This document shows, piece after piece, positions 41,724 to 51,296 of a DNA stretch of 64,000 nucleotides; the stretch's first letter is position 1, and each line of letters begins with the position of its first letter. This DNA comes from Oscillospiraceae bacterium (GTDB taxonomy: Bacteria > Bacillota > Clostridia > Oscillospirales > Ruminococcaceae). The notes beneath the pieces are model-generated. The model made no database searches. It was not told the DNA's origin and saw nothing but the letters and a program-made list of their open reading frames with translations. The position numbers were made by a program, and so were the translations under genes. Where the stretch lies: positions 1-64,000 of the forward strand of contig JAFVOU010000035.1 in assembly GCA_017505635.1 (NCBI GenBank). Reading direction: 5' to 3'.

Positions 41724-42548
41724 TTATTTATCAACAATCTCAAGATTATCTGTATCATACATAACCTGTGCATGATTTATTTTGATAAGTTTTTTATCAA
41801 TAATATTTCCGCTTGCTTTATCCACAACGCTGCGGTATACCTTGCCGTTGCGGTAAACAATGCCGTTTTCACGGCTGAAATACTCATCTTCTGCCTTTAT
41901 ATGATAGCTGTGCTCCAGGGCTTTGGTGGTGCGCAGTTCACCGCAAAGATATTCGTCGGTAGTATATACAACAAGCTGAAAATGCTGATTGGTATTATTC
42001 TTAAAACGATAATCTTTGTAGTTGTACAAAATGCTTGTACCGGTGCCAAAAGGTACAACACGACCAAAATCCGGGAACAGGTCCACCCCGTCATGATGGT
42101 GATGCTCAACAATGTCAAGGGGCGAGTGCAGTATCATCCAGTGTATAAGGTTGGTAAACTGACACATACCGCCGCCTATATCCTTGTTGGGCTTGCCGCT
42201 TTTGATTGTAAGTCCTGTTTTGTATCCGTTTTTTTCATCCGGGCTGCCAACAAGCTGCCAAAAGGAAAAAACTTCACCGGGGCCGATAACAATTTTATCC
42301 ACCTTTGGTGCGGATATTGCAAGGTTAATTGCCTTGTTTTCCTGCAGCTGCAGGTCCACATTGCCCAACTTGCGGCGGATAAGGGAGTTGTGCTTATAAA
42401 CTACAACAGGCAGCAGTTCGTCACATCTGGATTTTGCAAAGTTTTCCTTTGAGAATATATCCTGAAGTTTGCGAACAGCAATACATTTGCAGGTAGATAT
42501 TTTATAGGTGAGAGGGGAAATCTCACAGAATAGTTTTCGTTGTTTCAT
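41724..42548 (-). CDS. vanW: VanW-family protein
   Basis: 274 residues. Recognised by KLFCEISPLTYKIS at the start, IGPGEVFSFWQLVGSP near residue 87, IGGGMCQFTNLIHW near 123 and SPLDIVEHHHHDGVDLFPDFGR near 141. VanW occurs in some vanB-type glycopeptide clusters and widely outside them; its biochemical function is unknown. No vanH, vanA/B-type ligase or vanX is present, so this does not indicate resistance. It lies between two cell-surface lipoprotein genes, which suggests an envelope-related role. Confidence 0.93.
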   Translation of the reverse strand: MKQRKLFCEISPLTYKISTCKCIAVRKLQDIFSKENFAKSRCDELLPVVVYKHNSLIRRKLGNVDLQLQENKAINLAISAPKVDKIVIGPGEVFSFWQLVGSPDEKNGYKTGLTIKSGKPNKDIGGGMCQFTNLIHWMILHSPLDIVEHHHHDGVDLFPDFGRVVPFGTGTSILYNYKDYRFKNNTNQHFQLVVYTTDEYLCGELRTTKALEHSYHIKAEDEYFSRENGIVYRNGKVYRSVVDKASGNIIDKKLIKINHAQVMYDTDNLEIVDK

Positions 42549-42561
42549 AGGTATTTGCCTT

Positions 42562-44322
42562 TTATTTTATCTGTGTAAATTTTGCGGTTGCATAGTCAAA
42601 ACGTGCACGGAAAAGTTCACTGTCTTTCATAACTGCATAAAATTCAATTTCGGTGTCGTTGCTTTTAAACATATGCATTTCGTAGAAATCAGAGGTGTCA
42701 AACTCTACAGGCAGCTGGTGTGTCTGCATCAGCCGGCCTTCTTTGTCAAGCAGACCAATACGGTACGGATATTTTGTGTGTGTGCAGTCAATATCATTGA
42801 ATTCACCATATATAACAATGTAGTCCATATTTACAGGGTCACGACGGACAGCAAAAACATATCTTTCGGCACCATTGCCGTCAATGTTGTCTCCGCAAGG
42901 AAAATTTGTCTGACTGTCAAATATGGCATTTGAACTGTCCATATTGGTGTCAAATACCTTTAATCCGCTGTACTCGTCAAAAATGTACACATCTCCGTTC
43001 TGAAAAAATCCTGCTCCGCTGTTGCGGCTCCACAGAACTTTACCAAGCTGTTTTTCTTTATCGGACTGTGTATCTTTTAATGTATATTCAATTTCACCGC
43101 CGTCGCCTGCAATATCACTGTTGCTTTCGTAGATAAAATATCTGCTGTCTTTGCTTACAGCAACAATTTTATCAGCATCAATACCGTAATCATCTTTTAC
43201 AGATTGTTCAAACTGTTTATCAGAACTGATAAAAGTATTGTTGCCGTAATTTCCGTGGGTGTTTTTCCAGTCTATCAGGTTAATCATATACCATTCACCT
43301 ACAACATCAGGGTTATAAGTGCAGTCTTTGAAGAAAACTTTATCTCTCTGATTATCGGTAATGCCAGCAAAAGCACCAACACCCATGGCATTATCCATAA
43401 TATACAGTCTTGTACCTACATGGCAGTTTGTATATGTACCAGACATGGTAAAACCTACAAAGCCGCCTATACCTTTAACTATATCAAGATAGCTGTTAAG
43501 GTCTGGCATATATGCAGTAACACTGCCATAGGAAGAACAGTTTGTTATCTGTGAATTTTTTAAAGGAGTGTCATTATAACCAACAAAACCGCCAATATAA
43601 TGTGTACCTGTAAGGTCAATATCAGCACTGCAGTTTTCTATTACCGATGACGCATAAAGTCTGCCGACAAAACCGCCGCTGCAGGCTGCTGCCGTTACAG
43701 TGCCTTGTGTATGGCAGTTGCGCACAGTGCCGCCGTTGATAACAGCTGCAAAGCCGCCGGCATCAGAAGAACTGAATTCATTTCTGCCGATGCCGTTGAT
43801 TGTTATATTTTCTACGGTTACATTTTCGACAACGCCCAGTGGAGAGATAACAGCAAAAAGGCCGGCATAAGGTTCGCCCCAGCGCCCTGTTTCATCGCCG
43901 TTATAGTTGATTGTAATGTTTTTGATGGTATAACCCTGACCGTCAAACCAGCTGCAGAATCCTGCATAATCATCGTTCTGATAATTGCTTGGGTAATGTC
44001 CGTAGCCATCGTGGTTAAGATTTTTGCCGATAGGGATAAAATCACCGACTGATGATAAATCGATATCATTTGTCAGCACATATTTTCTGAATTCATACCC
44101 ATTGCCGTTTAATGCGTAATCGGCAGACATAGCCGCAAGTTCTTCGGCTGTGGAAATTTCGATAACCTCTGTATACACTTTAGGTGTAGGCTGCGGTTTT
44201 GCAGTTGGCTGCACAATTTCAGTTGCTTCGGGGGTGTTTTCGGCAGATGGTACATTTGTTGTCTGTCCGCAGCCGCAAAGTAATAATGCTGTTGTTATAA
44301 AAACTGCAAGTAATTTTTTCAT
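42562..44322 (-). CDS. GLUG-repeat surface lipoprotein
   Basis: 586 residues. Signal peptide with lipobox LCGC (lipid Cys at 18), then a Thr/Pro/Glu-rich linker. The middle (about 55-350) holds repeated right-handed beta-helix units of the GLUG type such as AGLFAVISPLGVVENVTVEN, SGGFVGRLYASSVIENCSAD and IGGFVGYNDTPLKNSQITNC. The C-terminal 190 residues match the C-terminus of the lipoprotein at 39298. Relatives with GLUG repeats are surface proteins thought to bind or display, possibly carbohydrate. It is the first gene of the four-gene leftward cluster and lies 13 nt before vanW. Confidence 0.85.
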   Translation of the reverse strand: MKKLLAVFITTALLLCGCGQTTNVPSAENTPEATEIVQPTAKPQPTPKVYTEVIEISTAEELAAMSADYALNGNGYEFRKYVLTNDIDLSSVGDFIPIGKNLNHDGYGHYPSNYQNDDYAGFCSWFDGQGYTIKNITINYNGDETGRWGEPYAGLFAVISPLGVVENVTVENITINGIGRNEFSSSDAGGFAAVINGGTVRNCHTQGTVTAAACSGGFVGRLYASSVIENCSADIDLTGTHYIGGFVGYNDTPLKNSQITNCSSYGSVTAYMPDLNSYLDIVKGIGGFVGFTMSGTYTNCHVGTRLYIMDNAMGVGAFAGITDNQRDKVFFKDCTYNPDVVGEWYMINLIDWKNTHGNYGNNTFISSDKQFEQSVKDDYGIDADKIVAVSKDSRYFIYESNSDIAGDGGEIEYTLKDTQSDKEKQLGKVLWSRNSGAGFFQNGDVYIFDEYSGLKVFDTNMDSSNAIFDSQTNFPCGDNIDGNGAERYVFAVRRDPVNMDYIVIYGEFNDIDCTHTKYPYRIGLLDKEGRLMQTHQLPVEFDTSDFYEMHMFKSNDTEIEFYAVMKDSELFRARFDYATAKFTQIK

Positions 44323-44508
44323 ATAAACCTCCTGAGATGCAATGTGGAGTGTGGAGATAATGAACTTTTGTTTTTAAACTTTATGGTTTTATTTTACACT
44401 TATTGTTAAGTTATATCAACCTGTAGATATGCGATGATATAATTTTGTAAACTATGTAAAAATATGTAGAAGATTGTTAATATATATATACTGTTTCAAT
44501 GCAAAAAA

Positions 44509-44535
44509 ATTCCCTGCCCGATATGAGCAGGGAAT
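44509..44535 (-). terminator. Terminator of the symporter-cyuA unit
   Basis: ATTCCCTGC and GCAGGGAAT form a 9-bp stem with a 9-nt loop; leftward a run of seven T follows. The rest of 44323-44508 is AT-rich and presumably carries the promoter of the lipoprotein cluster. Confidence 0.88.
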
Positions 44536-44579
44536 AATTGTTTAGTTATGTTTAAAACGAACAGTTTCAAAAATCAGAA

Positions 44580-45767
44580 TTACAGGTCAATTGTAATATT
44601 CTGTTTTTCGATATTGTGTTTTTCTGCGTAACCTGTAAGCATAAGTGTCAAAGCACCGTCGCCTGTTACGTTACATGCTGTACCAAAGCTGTCCTGAATT
44701 GCAAAGATTGCAAGCATAAGTGCAAGACCTTCGCCTGTGAAGCCAAGAACGCCTTCGATAAGACCAAGAGAAGCCATAACTGTACCGCCAGGAACACCAG
44801 GAGCACCGATTGCAAAGATAGCAAGAAGTGCACAGAACAGAATCATTGTGCCAACTGGTGGAAGTTCGCCGTAAAGAACTTTGCTAACAATCATAACAAA
44901 GAATGTTTCTGTAAGAACAGAACCGCAAAGATGGATGTTTGCAAAAAGAGGGATACCGAATTCTACCATATCATCACGGAGAACGCTGGATTTCTGTGCG
45001 CCTTTAAGTGCAACAGCAAGTGTAGCAGCGGAAGACATTGTACCGATAGCTGTAAGGTATGCAGGACCATAGTGTTTGAGAACTTCCATTGGTTTTTTGC
45101 CGCTGTAGATACCTGCAACAATATAAAGTACTGCAAGCCAGATGTAGTGACCAATGATAACGATAAGAACAGCGCCTACAAAGATTGGAAGCTGTTTTGT
45201 GATTGTACCGTCATATGCAAGTGTAGAGAATGTAAAGCAGATGTATACAGGGAGAATTGGAATAACAACTTTGGAAACTATGTCGAGAACCATTTTCTGG
45301 AATTCGTCAAGGAAAGCTGTAAATACTTTTGCTTTTGTCCATACAGCAGCAAGACCAAGAAGAACGGAAAGAGCAAGAGCACTCATAACACCCATAATCT
45401 GTGGAATTGCAAGGCCAAATACGTCAGCTGGCAGTTCTCTGAGAGCTGCAGCCTGGTCAGCAACAGGCATATTAGGAATGATTACATAACCGGATGCCAT
45501 AGACAAAAATGCTGCAAGAACAGAGGATGCATAAGCAATCACAAGAGCCACACCAAGCATTCTTGTTGCGTTGTTGCCAAGTTTTGTGATGGATGGAGCA
45601 ATAAAGCCGATAACGATAAGTGGAACAACAAACTGGATAATCTGACCAAGAATGTTTTTAACAGGAACGATAACTGTCATGATGCTTTCTGGTACAACAA
45701 GACCAAGAACAACACCAATGATAATGCCTACGATAAGTTTTGCAGGCAAGCTTTTCATAATTTTCAT
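44580..45767 (-). CDS. Dicarboxylate/amino acid:cation symporter (DAACS family)
   Basis: 395 residues, eight membrane helices plus re-entrant loops. Family hallmarks: the serine-rich loop AIGTMSSAATLAVAL near residue 245, GAPGVPGGTVMASLGL near 320 and the cation/substrate motif QDSFGTACNVTGDGAL near 360. Members import glutamate, aspartate, serine, cysteine or C4 acids with Na+ or H+. It lies 79 nt downstream of a CyuA-like cysteine desulfidase, so cysteine or serine import is a reasonable guess but unproven. Terminator at 44509. Confidence 0.92.
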   Translation of the reverse strand: MKIMKSLPAKLIVGIIIGVVLGLVVPESIMTVIVPVKNILGQIIQFVVPLIVIGFIAPSITKLGNNATRMLGVALVIAYASSVLAAFLSMASGYVIIPNMPVADQAAALRELPADVFGLAIPQIMGVMSALALSVLLGLAAVWTKAKVFTAFLDEFQKMVLDIVSKVVIPILPVYICFTFSTLAYDGTITKQLPIFVGAVLIVIIGHYIWLAVLYIVAGIYSGKKPMEVLKHYGPAYLTAIGTMSSAATLAVALKGAQKSSVLRDDMVEFGIPLFANIHLCGSVLTETFFVMIVSKVLYGELPPVGTMILFCALLAIFAIGAPGVPGGTVMASLGLIEGVLGFTGEGLALMLAIFAIQDSFGTACNVTGDGALTLMLTGYAEKHNIEKQNITIDL

Positions 45768-45846
45768 AAATATAATCTCCTCTCAAAATTATTTACCATT
45801 AATAAATATATAAATATTTTAAAGCGAAATATTACTTAACGGGTGA

Positions 45847-47124
45847 TTATTTACCAATCATAATTTTGATAATTTCTTCGTTTGTTTCTTTCATGCCAAA
45901 TTTTGCCATACGGCCAACATTGGCAATTGTTTTTTCAGGTGTTTCACCTACAATGCCATCATCAGGCTGCAAATCCTTGCCTGCAAGATGCATATGATAG
46001 CCAAGAATACCTGCTTCAACTGCTGTTGCAATTTTTGTTGCACAGCTGGATTTTGCACCGTCACAAACCATACCGCCTGTTGTAGCAATAGCATTTACAA
46101 CAGTATGGCTTATGCCGTCAAGGTCGGCACCCAGCAGATAAGCAATACCTGCGCCAGCACCGGCACCTGCACTTACAGCACCGCAGAATGCAGAAAGACG
46201 GCCGATAGTTGTTTTCTGATGAATGGTAACAAGGTTTGCAAGAACAAGAGCTCGGAACATTTTTTCTTTTGTTACACCAAGTTCTTTTGCGTATTCAATA
46301 ACAGGCAGGGAAGTTGTCATACCCTGGTTACCGCTGCCGCTGTTGATGATAACAGGCATTTCGCATCCGTTCATTCTTGCATCAGAACCTGCAGCAGCAA
46401 CTGCCTTTGCACGGTTCATAATACTGTCACCGTATGTATCCATAAGGATTTTACCAACTGCAGAACCCCATTTACCGGTCATACCTTCTTTTGAGATGGC
46501 GGTATTGTACTCAATCTGTCTTGCGATTGTTGGTTCAATGTCCTCGATAGCCACTGTTTCGGCAAAATCAAGGATGTCTGCAAGGTTCATAAAGCTGCGG
46601 TCTGTAAGACCTTCTTCGCTTTCGCCTTCAACTTCAATCTTATGCAGAATTTCGCCATCTTTTTCGATATGTACGATATTTGTATGGAAGTTTACAATAC
46701 GCACTTTTGCATAGCTTTCGCCTTTGTATACAGTAACGATAATATCGAATGTAAGACCATTGTGGAAGTGATGAACTTCGATTGGAACAATATCCATAAA
46801 TGTACGCATGCCTGCAATTTCTTCAGGTGTTACTTCGGCAATAACTTCAAGTTTCTTTTCGCTTTTGCCGGCAACAATACCTGCTGTTGCAGCTGCAGGA
46901 ATACCTTTAAGACCATTTGTGTTTGGAACGATAACGCTTTTAACGTTTTTTATAATACTGCCACTTGCGCCGATTACAACACGGTCAGGCATAGTGCCAA
47001 GCACTTCTCTTGCTTTTGCAGCGCCGTATGCCAGTGCAATCGGCTCTGTACAGCCCATAGCAGGTACAAGTTCTTCTCTGAGAATCTGAACATAAGAACT
47101 GTATCTGATGTCCTCTCTTTTCAT
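45847..47124 (-). CDS. cyuA: UPF0597 / CyuA-like L-cysteine desulfidase
   Basis: 425 residues. The family is an iron-sulfur dependent cysteine desulfidase related to the alpha subunit of L-serine dehydratase; CyuA of E. coli degrades L-cysteine to pyruvate, ammonia and sulfide. Candidate cluster cysteines are in VPAMGCTEPIALAYG near residue 25 and MVCDGAKSSCATKIA near 355, and GSGNQGMTTSLPV near 268 is a family motif. Start after AAAGGAG. It is upstream of and probably cotranscribed with the DAACS symporter. A related serine or other amino-acid lyase activity cannot be excluded. Confidence 0.85.
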   Translation of the reverse strand: MKREDIRYSSYVQILREELVPAMGCTEPIALAYGAAKAREVLGTMPDRVVIGASGSIIKNVKSVIVPNTNGLKGIPAAATAGIVAGKSEKKLEVIAEVTPEEIAGMRTFMDIVPIEVHHFHNGLTFDIIVTVYKGESYAKVRIVNFHTNIVHIEKDGEILHKIEVEGESEEGLTDRSFMNLADILDFAETVAIEDIEPTIARQIEYNTAISKEGMTGKWGSAVGKILMDTYGDSIMNRAKAVAAAGSDARMNGCEMPVIINSGSGNQGMTTSLPVIEYAKELGVTKEKMFRALVLANLVTIHQKTTIGRLSAFCGAVSAGAGAGAGIAYLLGADLDGISHTVVNAIATTGGMVCDGAKSSCATKIATAVEAGILGYHMHLAGKDLQPDDGIVGETPEKTIANVGRMAKFGMKETNEEIIKIMIGK

Positions 47125-47263
47125 ATTAAAGTTTCTCCTTTCGAATATATTTTATATAAATAAATTTTACAACGGAATGGAATTTATATCAAGTATATAA
47201 ATCACATAAGATACATAAAATCATAAAAATATCAGATAATACATAAAAAGGAGGCATTAATTT

Positions 47264-47551
47264 ATGGCTGATAAAAAAAGAGGCAAAAAAGAAAAAAATC
47301 TTGGCAGGGTATCAACATATTCACGCAGATTTGAAACATTTGATGACCAGCTGGAACATATAAGGCAGGAAACTCTTGCCAGTGTTGTGGAAAGGGAAAT
47401 ATATCCCAGAGGCAGGACATCGGATGAAGAAGATGATGATACACAGATTTATTATACAGAGCGGGAACACTACAAAAAAACAGGCAGATATGAGCAACCG
47501 CCTGATATGGTAGCACAGCATATGGAAGACAGAACACAATTCAGACATTAA
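47264..47551 (+). CDS. Small charged protein of unknown function
   Basis: 95 residues, highly charged (KKRGKKEKN start, DEEDDD run), no hydrophobic segment, so cytoplasmic and likely partly disordered. AAAGGAGG precedes the ATG, a strong site, which argues that it is a real gene. It is monocistronic: a terminator follows within 5 nt. I recognise no family. Confidence 0.7.
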   Translation: MADKKRGKKEKNLGRVSTYSRRFETFDDQLEHIRQETLASVVEREIYPRGRTSDEEDDDTQIYYTEREHYKKTGRYEQPPDMVAQHMEDRTQFRH

Positions 47552-47555
47552 TCAC

Positions 47556-47582
47556 AAAAGCCTTGTCCAGGACAAGGCTTTT
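47556..47582 (+). terminator. Terminator after the small charged protein gene
   Basis: AAAAGCCTTG and CAAGGCTTTT pair around TCCAGGA, then TATG. Confidence 0.85.
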
Positions 47583-47641
47583 ATGTTGAGTAAAATTCTC
47601 AAATATGTTAATATATAAATATATCAGTCGGGAGGTATATT

Positions 47642-48313
47642 ATGTACAATATTTTAGTATGTGATGACGAAGCGGGCATCAGAACACTTATATCCAAATA
47701 TGCAAAGTATGCAGGACACACTGTTACCGAGGCAGAAAATGGTATGCAGGCTGTTGAACTGTGTCAGAAACAGAGTTTTGATATAATTATAATGGACATT
47801 ATGATGCCTGTTCTTGATGGATTCAAGACTGCCGGTGAGATAAGAAAAATATCGCAGGTACCTATTATTATGCTGTCTGCAAGAGGTGAAGAATACGACA
47901 GGATACACGGTTTTGAAATCGGGGCAGATGACTATGTTGTAAAACCGTTTTCGCCGCAGGAGCTTATGATGCGTGTGGATGTTATTATGCGCAGAGTTTC
48001 AGGCAAAAGCGAAAGTGGTCACGAAATATACAGAAAAGACGGTCTTTGCGTGGATTTTACAGCGCGCAAAGTTATGGTTGACGAACAGGAAGTTGACCTT
48101 GCACCAAAAGAATATGAACTGCTGTTTTATCTTATCAAAAATAAAGGTGTTGCTGTAAGCAGAGAAAGAATTATGACAGATATATGGGGATATGAATTCT
48201 TTGGTGATGACAGAACACTTGATACCCATATAAAACTTTTGCGAAAACACATAGGCGCATACAGCAGTTTTATTGTAACTCTGCGTGGAACAGGTTACAG
48301 ATTTGAAGGGTAG
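47642..48313 (+). CDS. OmpR-family response regulator
   Basis: 223 residues. Receiver domain with the acidic pair in VCDDEAG, phosphoacceptor in IIMDIMMPVLDG near residue 52, and conserved K in YVVKPFSPQEL. The C-terminal winged helix has LAPKEYELLFYLIKNKG and RTLDTHIKLLRKHIG. It is followed by its sensor kinase, 4 nt after the stop. Start after GGGAGG. Confidence 0.96.
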   Translation: MYNILVCDDEAGIRTLISKYAKYAGHTVTEAENGMQAVELCQKQSFDIIIMDIMMPVLDGFKTAGEIRKISQVPIIMLSARGEEYDRIHGFEIGADDYVVKPFSPQELMMRVDVIMRRVSGKSESGHEIYRKDGLCVDFTARKVMVDEQEVDLAPKEYELLFYLIKNKGVAVSRERIMTDIWGYEFFGDDRTLDTHIKLLRKHIGAYSSFIVTLRGTGYRFEG

Positions 48314-48317
48314 CCAT

Positions 48318-49784
48318 ATGATTTACCGTATTAAAAAGTATTTTGAAAATATGACTATCAGAGGAAAGATACAGACCTACATACTGGCTTTTCTTATGAT
48401 TCTTATGACAACACTGTGGGTCATTCAGGTTGTTTTTTTCAACTCAATATATAAACTTGTAAAACGTCAGGAAGCAACCGAAGTTGCACAGATGATGGTG
48501 CAGGTTATCAACGGTGAGCAGCGTATAGAAAGACTTGTTGAAGAGGTTGCCGAAAAAGAAGTCTGCATTGTTGTTTTCAACAGTGATATGCAGCAGATAC
48601 AGTCATTGGACGGGCCTAGAGAATGTATTATCCACAAGATGTCATATCAGGAAAAACTTGATATTATAAACGAACTGAAAGATACAAACAACCGTTTTCT
48701 TGAATATACACAGGAAGATGTTACATACCGTCTTGTAACTCATTCGGGAAGCCGTGATTTCAGGCTTTTTAATGACGAAGAAGATGTTGAAACCTTTGTG
48801 TATGTAAACAAAATACTGTCAAATGACGGGGAAGAATACATCATTATGGTAAATGCCCAGGCTATACCGTTTAATTCTGTTATCAGCACATCACGTATGG
48901 TGCTTGCCATCATCACAATGTTTGCTTTTGTTTTTGCATTTCTGCTGCTTATTTTTATTTCGGGTATTATTTCTGACCCTATAGAACAGATAAACAAAAA
49001 GGCAAAAATTCTGGCACAGGGACGGTTTGATGTTGATTTTAATGCGAAAGGTTACAAAGAAATAAATGAACTGTCAGAAACGATGACACTGACGGCAAAG
49101 GAACTGTCAAATTTAGAAAAACTAAGGCGGGAATTTATTGCCAACGTTTCACATGACCTCAGGACACCGCTTACAATGATAAGCGGATATGCCGAAGTTA
49201 TGCGGGATATCCCCGGTGAAAATACTGCAGAAAATGCACAGGTTATTATAAATGAAACTCACAGACTCAGCGATATGGTAAGCGATGTGCTCAGTATATC
49301 AAAGATTCAGGCGGGTGTTATAAAACCAAATGCAGAAAGCTACGACATTACCAGTAATCTGCGTCAGATATCAAAAAATATGGCTGAGATGCTAAAAAGC
49401 GAAGGTTTTAAAATAACCTTTAACAGTGACAGGGATATCATTGTACAGGCAGACCAGACAATGATAAACCGCAGTTTTTACAATCTTCTGGCAAATGCAG
49501 TAAACTACAGCGGTGACAGCAGGGAGATTATTGTAAATCAGATAATCAGGAAAAATTATGTGCGCATAGAAGTTATAGACTTCGGGCGCGGTATATCAGA
49601 AGATACCCTGCCTTATATATGGGAGAGATACTACAAGGATTCAGATAATCATATAGAAAACATAAAAAGTTCAGGGTTGGGGCTTTCAATAGTAAAAACA
49701 TTTGTGGAGGCACACGGCGGCAGCTGCGGCGTTGTTTCCAGCATCGGAAAAGGCAGCACTTTCTGGTTTGAAATTAATCTGTAA
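48318..49784 (+). CDS. Sensor histidine kinase
   Basis: 488 residues. Two membrane helices (about 24-44 and 197-218) flank a 150-residue extracytoplasmic sensor domain with no recognised family. A HAMP linker, then HisKA with FIANVSHDLRTPLTMISGYA near residue 275, and HATPase with N, G1 (VIDFGRGIS) and G2 (GLGLSIVK) boxes complete it. I use the ATG at 48318 following GAAGGG; an upstream in-frame ATG overlaps the response regulator. The architecture resembles VanS/PhoR-type kinases, with the stimulus unknown. Confidence 0.95.
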   Translation: MIYRIKKYFENMTIRGKIQTYILAFLMILMTTLWVIQVVFFNSIYKLVKRQEATEVAQMMVQVINGEQRIERLVEEVAEKEVCIVVFNSDMQQIQSLDGPRECIIHKMSYQEKLDIINELKDTNNRFLEYTQEDVTYRLVTHSGSRDFRLFNDEEDVETFVYVNKILSNDGEEYIIMVNAQAIPFNSVISTSRMVLAIITMFAFVFAFLLLIFISGIISDPIEQINKKAKILAQGRFDVDFNAKGYKEINELSETMTLTAKELSNLEKLRREFIANVSHDLRTPLTMISGYAEVMRDIPGENTAENAQVIINETHRLSDMVSDVLSISKIQAGVIKPNAESYDITSNLRQISKNMAEMLKSEGFKITFNSDRDIIVQADQTMINRSFYNLLANAVNYSGDSREIIVNQIIRKNYVRIEVIDFGRGISEDTLPYIWERYYKDSDNHIENIKSSGLGLSIVKTFVEAHGGSCGVVSSIGKGSTFWFEINL

Positions 49785-49788
49785 AAAT

Positions 49789-49822
49789 AAAATCTGCACA
49801 GAAATTTATCTGTGCAGATTTT
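49789..49822. terminator. Bidirectional terminator between the kinase and SLC13 genes
   Basis: AAAATCTGCACAGA and TCTGTGCAGATTTT form a 14-bp stem with a 6-nt loop, between convergent stops. Confidence 0.92.
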
Positions 49823-49875
49823 TTATATTTATTATAAAATTATTTTTCACAAAAGAAATGTCTTGCAGATATGGA

Positions 49876-51144
49876 TTATCGGAATAAAAACCATACAAGC
49901 AGATAACCTGTTGTAACAGCAACCAATGTAAAAGGAACGCCGATTCGCATAAATTCTTTTGTGCTGACAGTATATCCTTCCTTGCGCAGGATACCGCTGG
50001 CAGCAATATTGGCTGAGGCACCTACCGGGGTGAGGTTGCCGCCGAGAGTTGCACCGCAAATCAGACCAAAACATAACACGGACTGATTTATGCCCAATGA
50101 AGCAGCAACTCCTGCCACTACAGGCAGCATAGTTGCAGTGTACGGAATGTTGTCGATAAAGGCCGAAGCAATAACCGAGAACCATACAATTATAGTATAG
50201 GTTAAAAACAGATTGCCGCCTCCTATGTGGGCAATTATATTACTCAGATCTGCGATAATTCCAACACGTTCAATGCCGCTTATAACAATAAAAAGACCTG
50301 CAAGCAGCGATATTGTAATATAGTCAATACCTTTTATGACCTCTGTGACAAGCACAAGATTTTTGTTGGTGAAGCATTCAATAACAAGCCCCACAGCAAA
50401 AATTGTCATACAGATTATACCGTTGATTGTGTCAGGAGTATTTGGAATAAAAGATGCAGCTATCAGCGCAAAAACAGTGCCGACAAGCATTACTGTAGGC
50501 AGAAAATCGCTTACAGGGGTCAGTTCATCAATGTTTACCATACCGGTTTCTTTGCGGAACAGAAACAGCATAACTGGTATAGTGGCAGCAGCACCCGCCT
50601 GAACAATCCAAAACATACCGGGAGCACCCTGATAGATAAAAAAGTCTGCAAAGGTAAGGTCAAGATGGCCGCCAAGCAGTATGCTGGTGGTATCACCAAC
50701 CAGAGTTGCGGCACCCTGCAGATTGGAAGAAACTGCTATTGCGATAATAGGGTTTACCGGTGAAATGCCAAGTCGCCTTGCAATGGCAATACCTACAGGT
50801 GCAAGCATAAGCACAGTTGCAACATTGTCAATAAAAGCGGATACAAGACCGGCAAACAAAGCCAGAACAATAATAAGTGCTTTTGCATTTGGCAAAGCGC
50901 GTACAAGATAGTCAGAAAGCCGGTTAGGCATCTGGGAGCGGATAAACAGGTCCACTGTTCCCATAGTACCGGCAAGCATCATAAGGACATTCCAGTCTAC
51001 GGTACCCACAGCCTCACCAGCGGGGACAATACCCAGAACAATAAACAATGCAGCGGCGGAAAGTGCTACATAAGAGCGGTATTTCGGGAATGTGAGCAGC
51101 AGCACATAAACTGCTATAAATACAATTAAGGCTATAGTTTTCAT
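49876..51144 (-). CDS. SLC13/ArsB-type anion permease
   Basis: 422 residues with about 11-12 membrane helices in two homologous halves. FIDNVATVLMLAPVGIAIAR near residue 108 and FIDNIPYTATMLPVVAG near 335 are the paired FIDN motifs of the ion transporter superfamily (ArsB, NhaD, citrate and dicarboxylate carriers). The partner motif GATLGGNLTPVGASANI near 373 is present. The substrate cannot be assigned. Start after AAAGGGG. It is convergent with the two-component system. Confidence 0.88.
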   Translation of the reverse strand: MKTIALIVFIAVYVLLLTFPKYRSYVALSAAALFIVLGIVPAGEAVGTVDWNVLMMLAGTMGTVDLFIRSQMPNRLSDYLVRALPNAKALIIVLALFAGLVSAFIDNVATVLMLAPVGIAIARRLGISPVNPIIAIAVSSNLQGAATLVGDTTSILLGGHLDLTFADFFIYQGAPGMFWIVQAGAAATIPVMLFLFRKETGMVNIDELTPVSDFLPTVMLVGTVFALIAASFIPNTPDTINGIICMTIFAVGLVIECFTNKNLVLVTEVIKGIDYITISLLAGLFIVISGIERVGIIADLSNIIAHIGGGNLFLTYTIIVWFSVIASAFIDNIPYTATMLPVVAGVAASLGINQSVLCFGLICGATLGGNLTPVGASANIAASGILRKEGYTVSTKEFMRIGVPFTLVAVTTGYLLVWFLFR

Positions 51145-51248
51145 ATAAAATCCCCTTTGAAAGTATGGTATAATGATAACATAAATAACAGCTTGCGTGC
51201 AATTAATTTGGCGAAAAAAAGAAAAATGGCGTTAAATCTGCAAAAAAA

Positions 51249-51280
51249 CAGCAGCCTTTATGTAAAGATAAAGGCTGCTG
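51249..51280 (-). terminator. Terminator of the pepP-flavin reductase unit
   Basis: CAGCAGCCTTTA and TAAAGGCTGCTG form a 12-bp stem with an 8-nt loop; leftward transcription meets a run of seven T. Confidence 0.9.
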
Positions 51281-51296
51281 CTTGGTTTTTATTAAA

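Noticed and set aside
41724..42548. VanW as a sign of vancomycin resistance
   Set aside because: No vanH, D-Ala-D-Lac ligase, vanX or vanY is present; VanW proteins are widespread outside resistance clusters.
44616..45839. Long plus-strand open frame opposite the DAACS symporter
   Set aside because: Antisense shadow with unnatural Cys and Lys content and no ribosome site.
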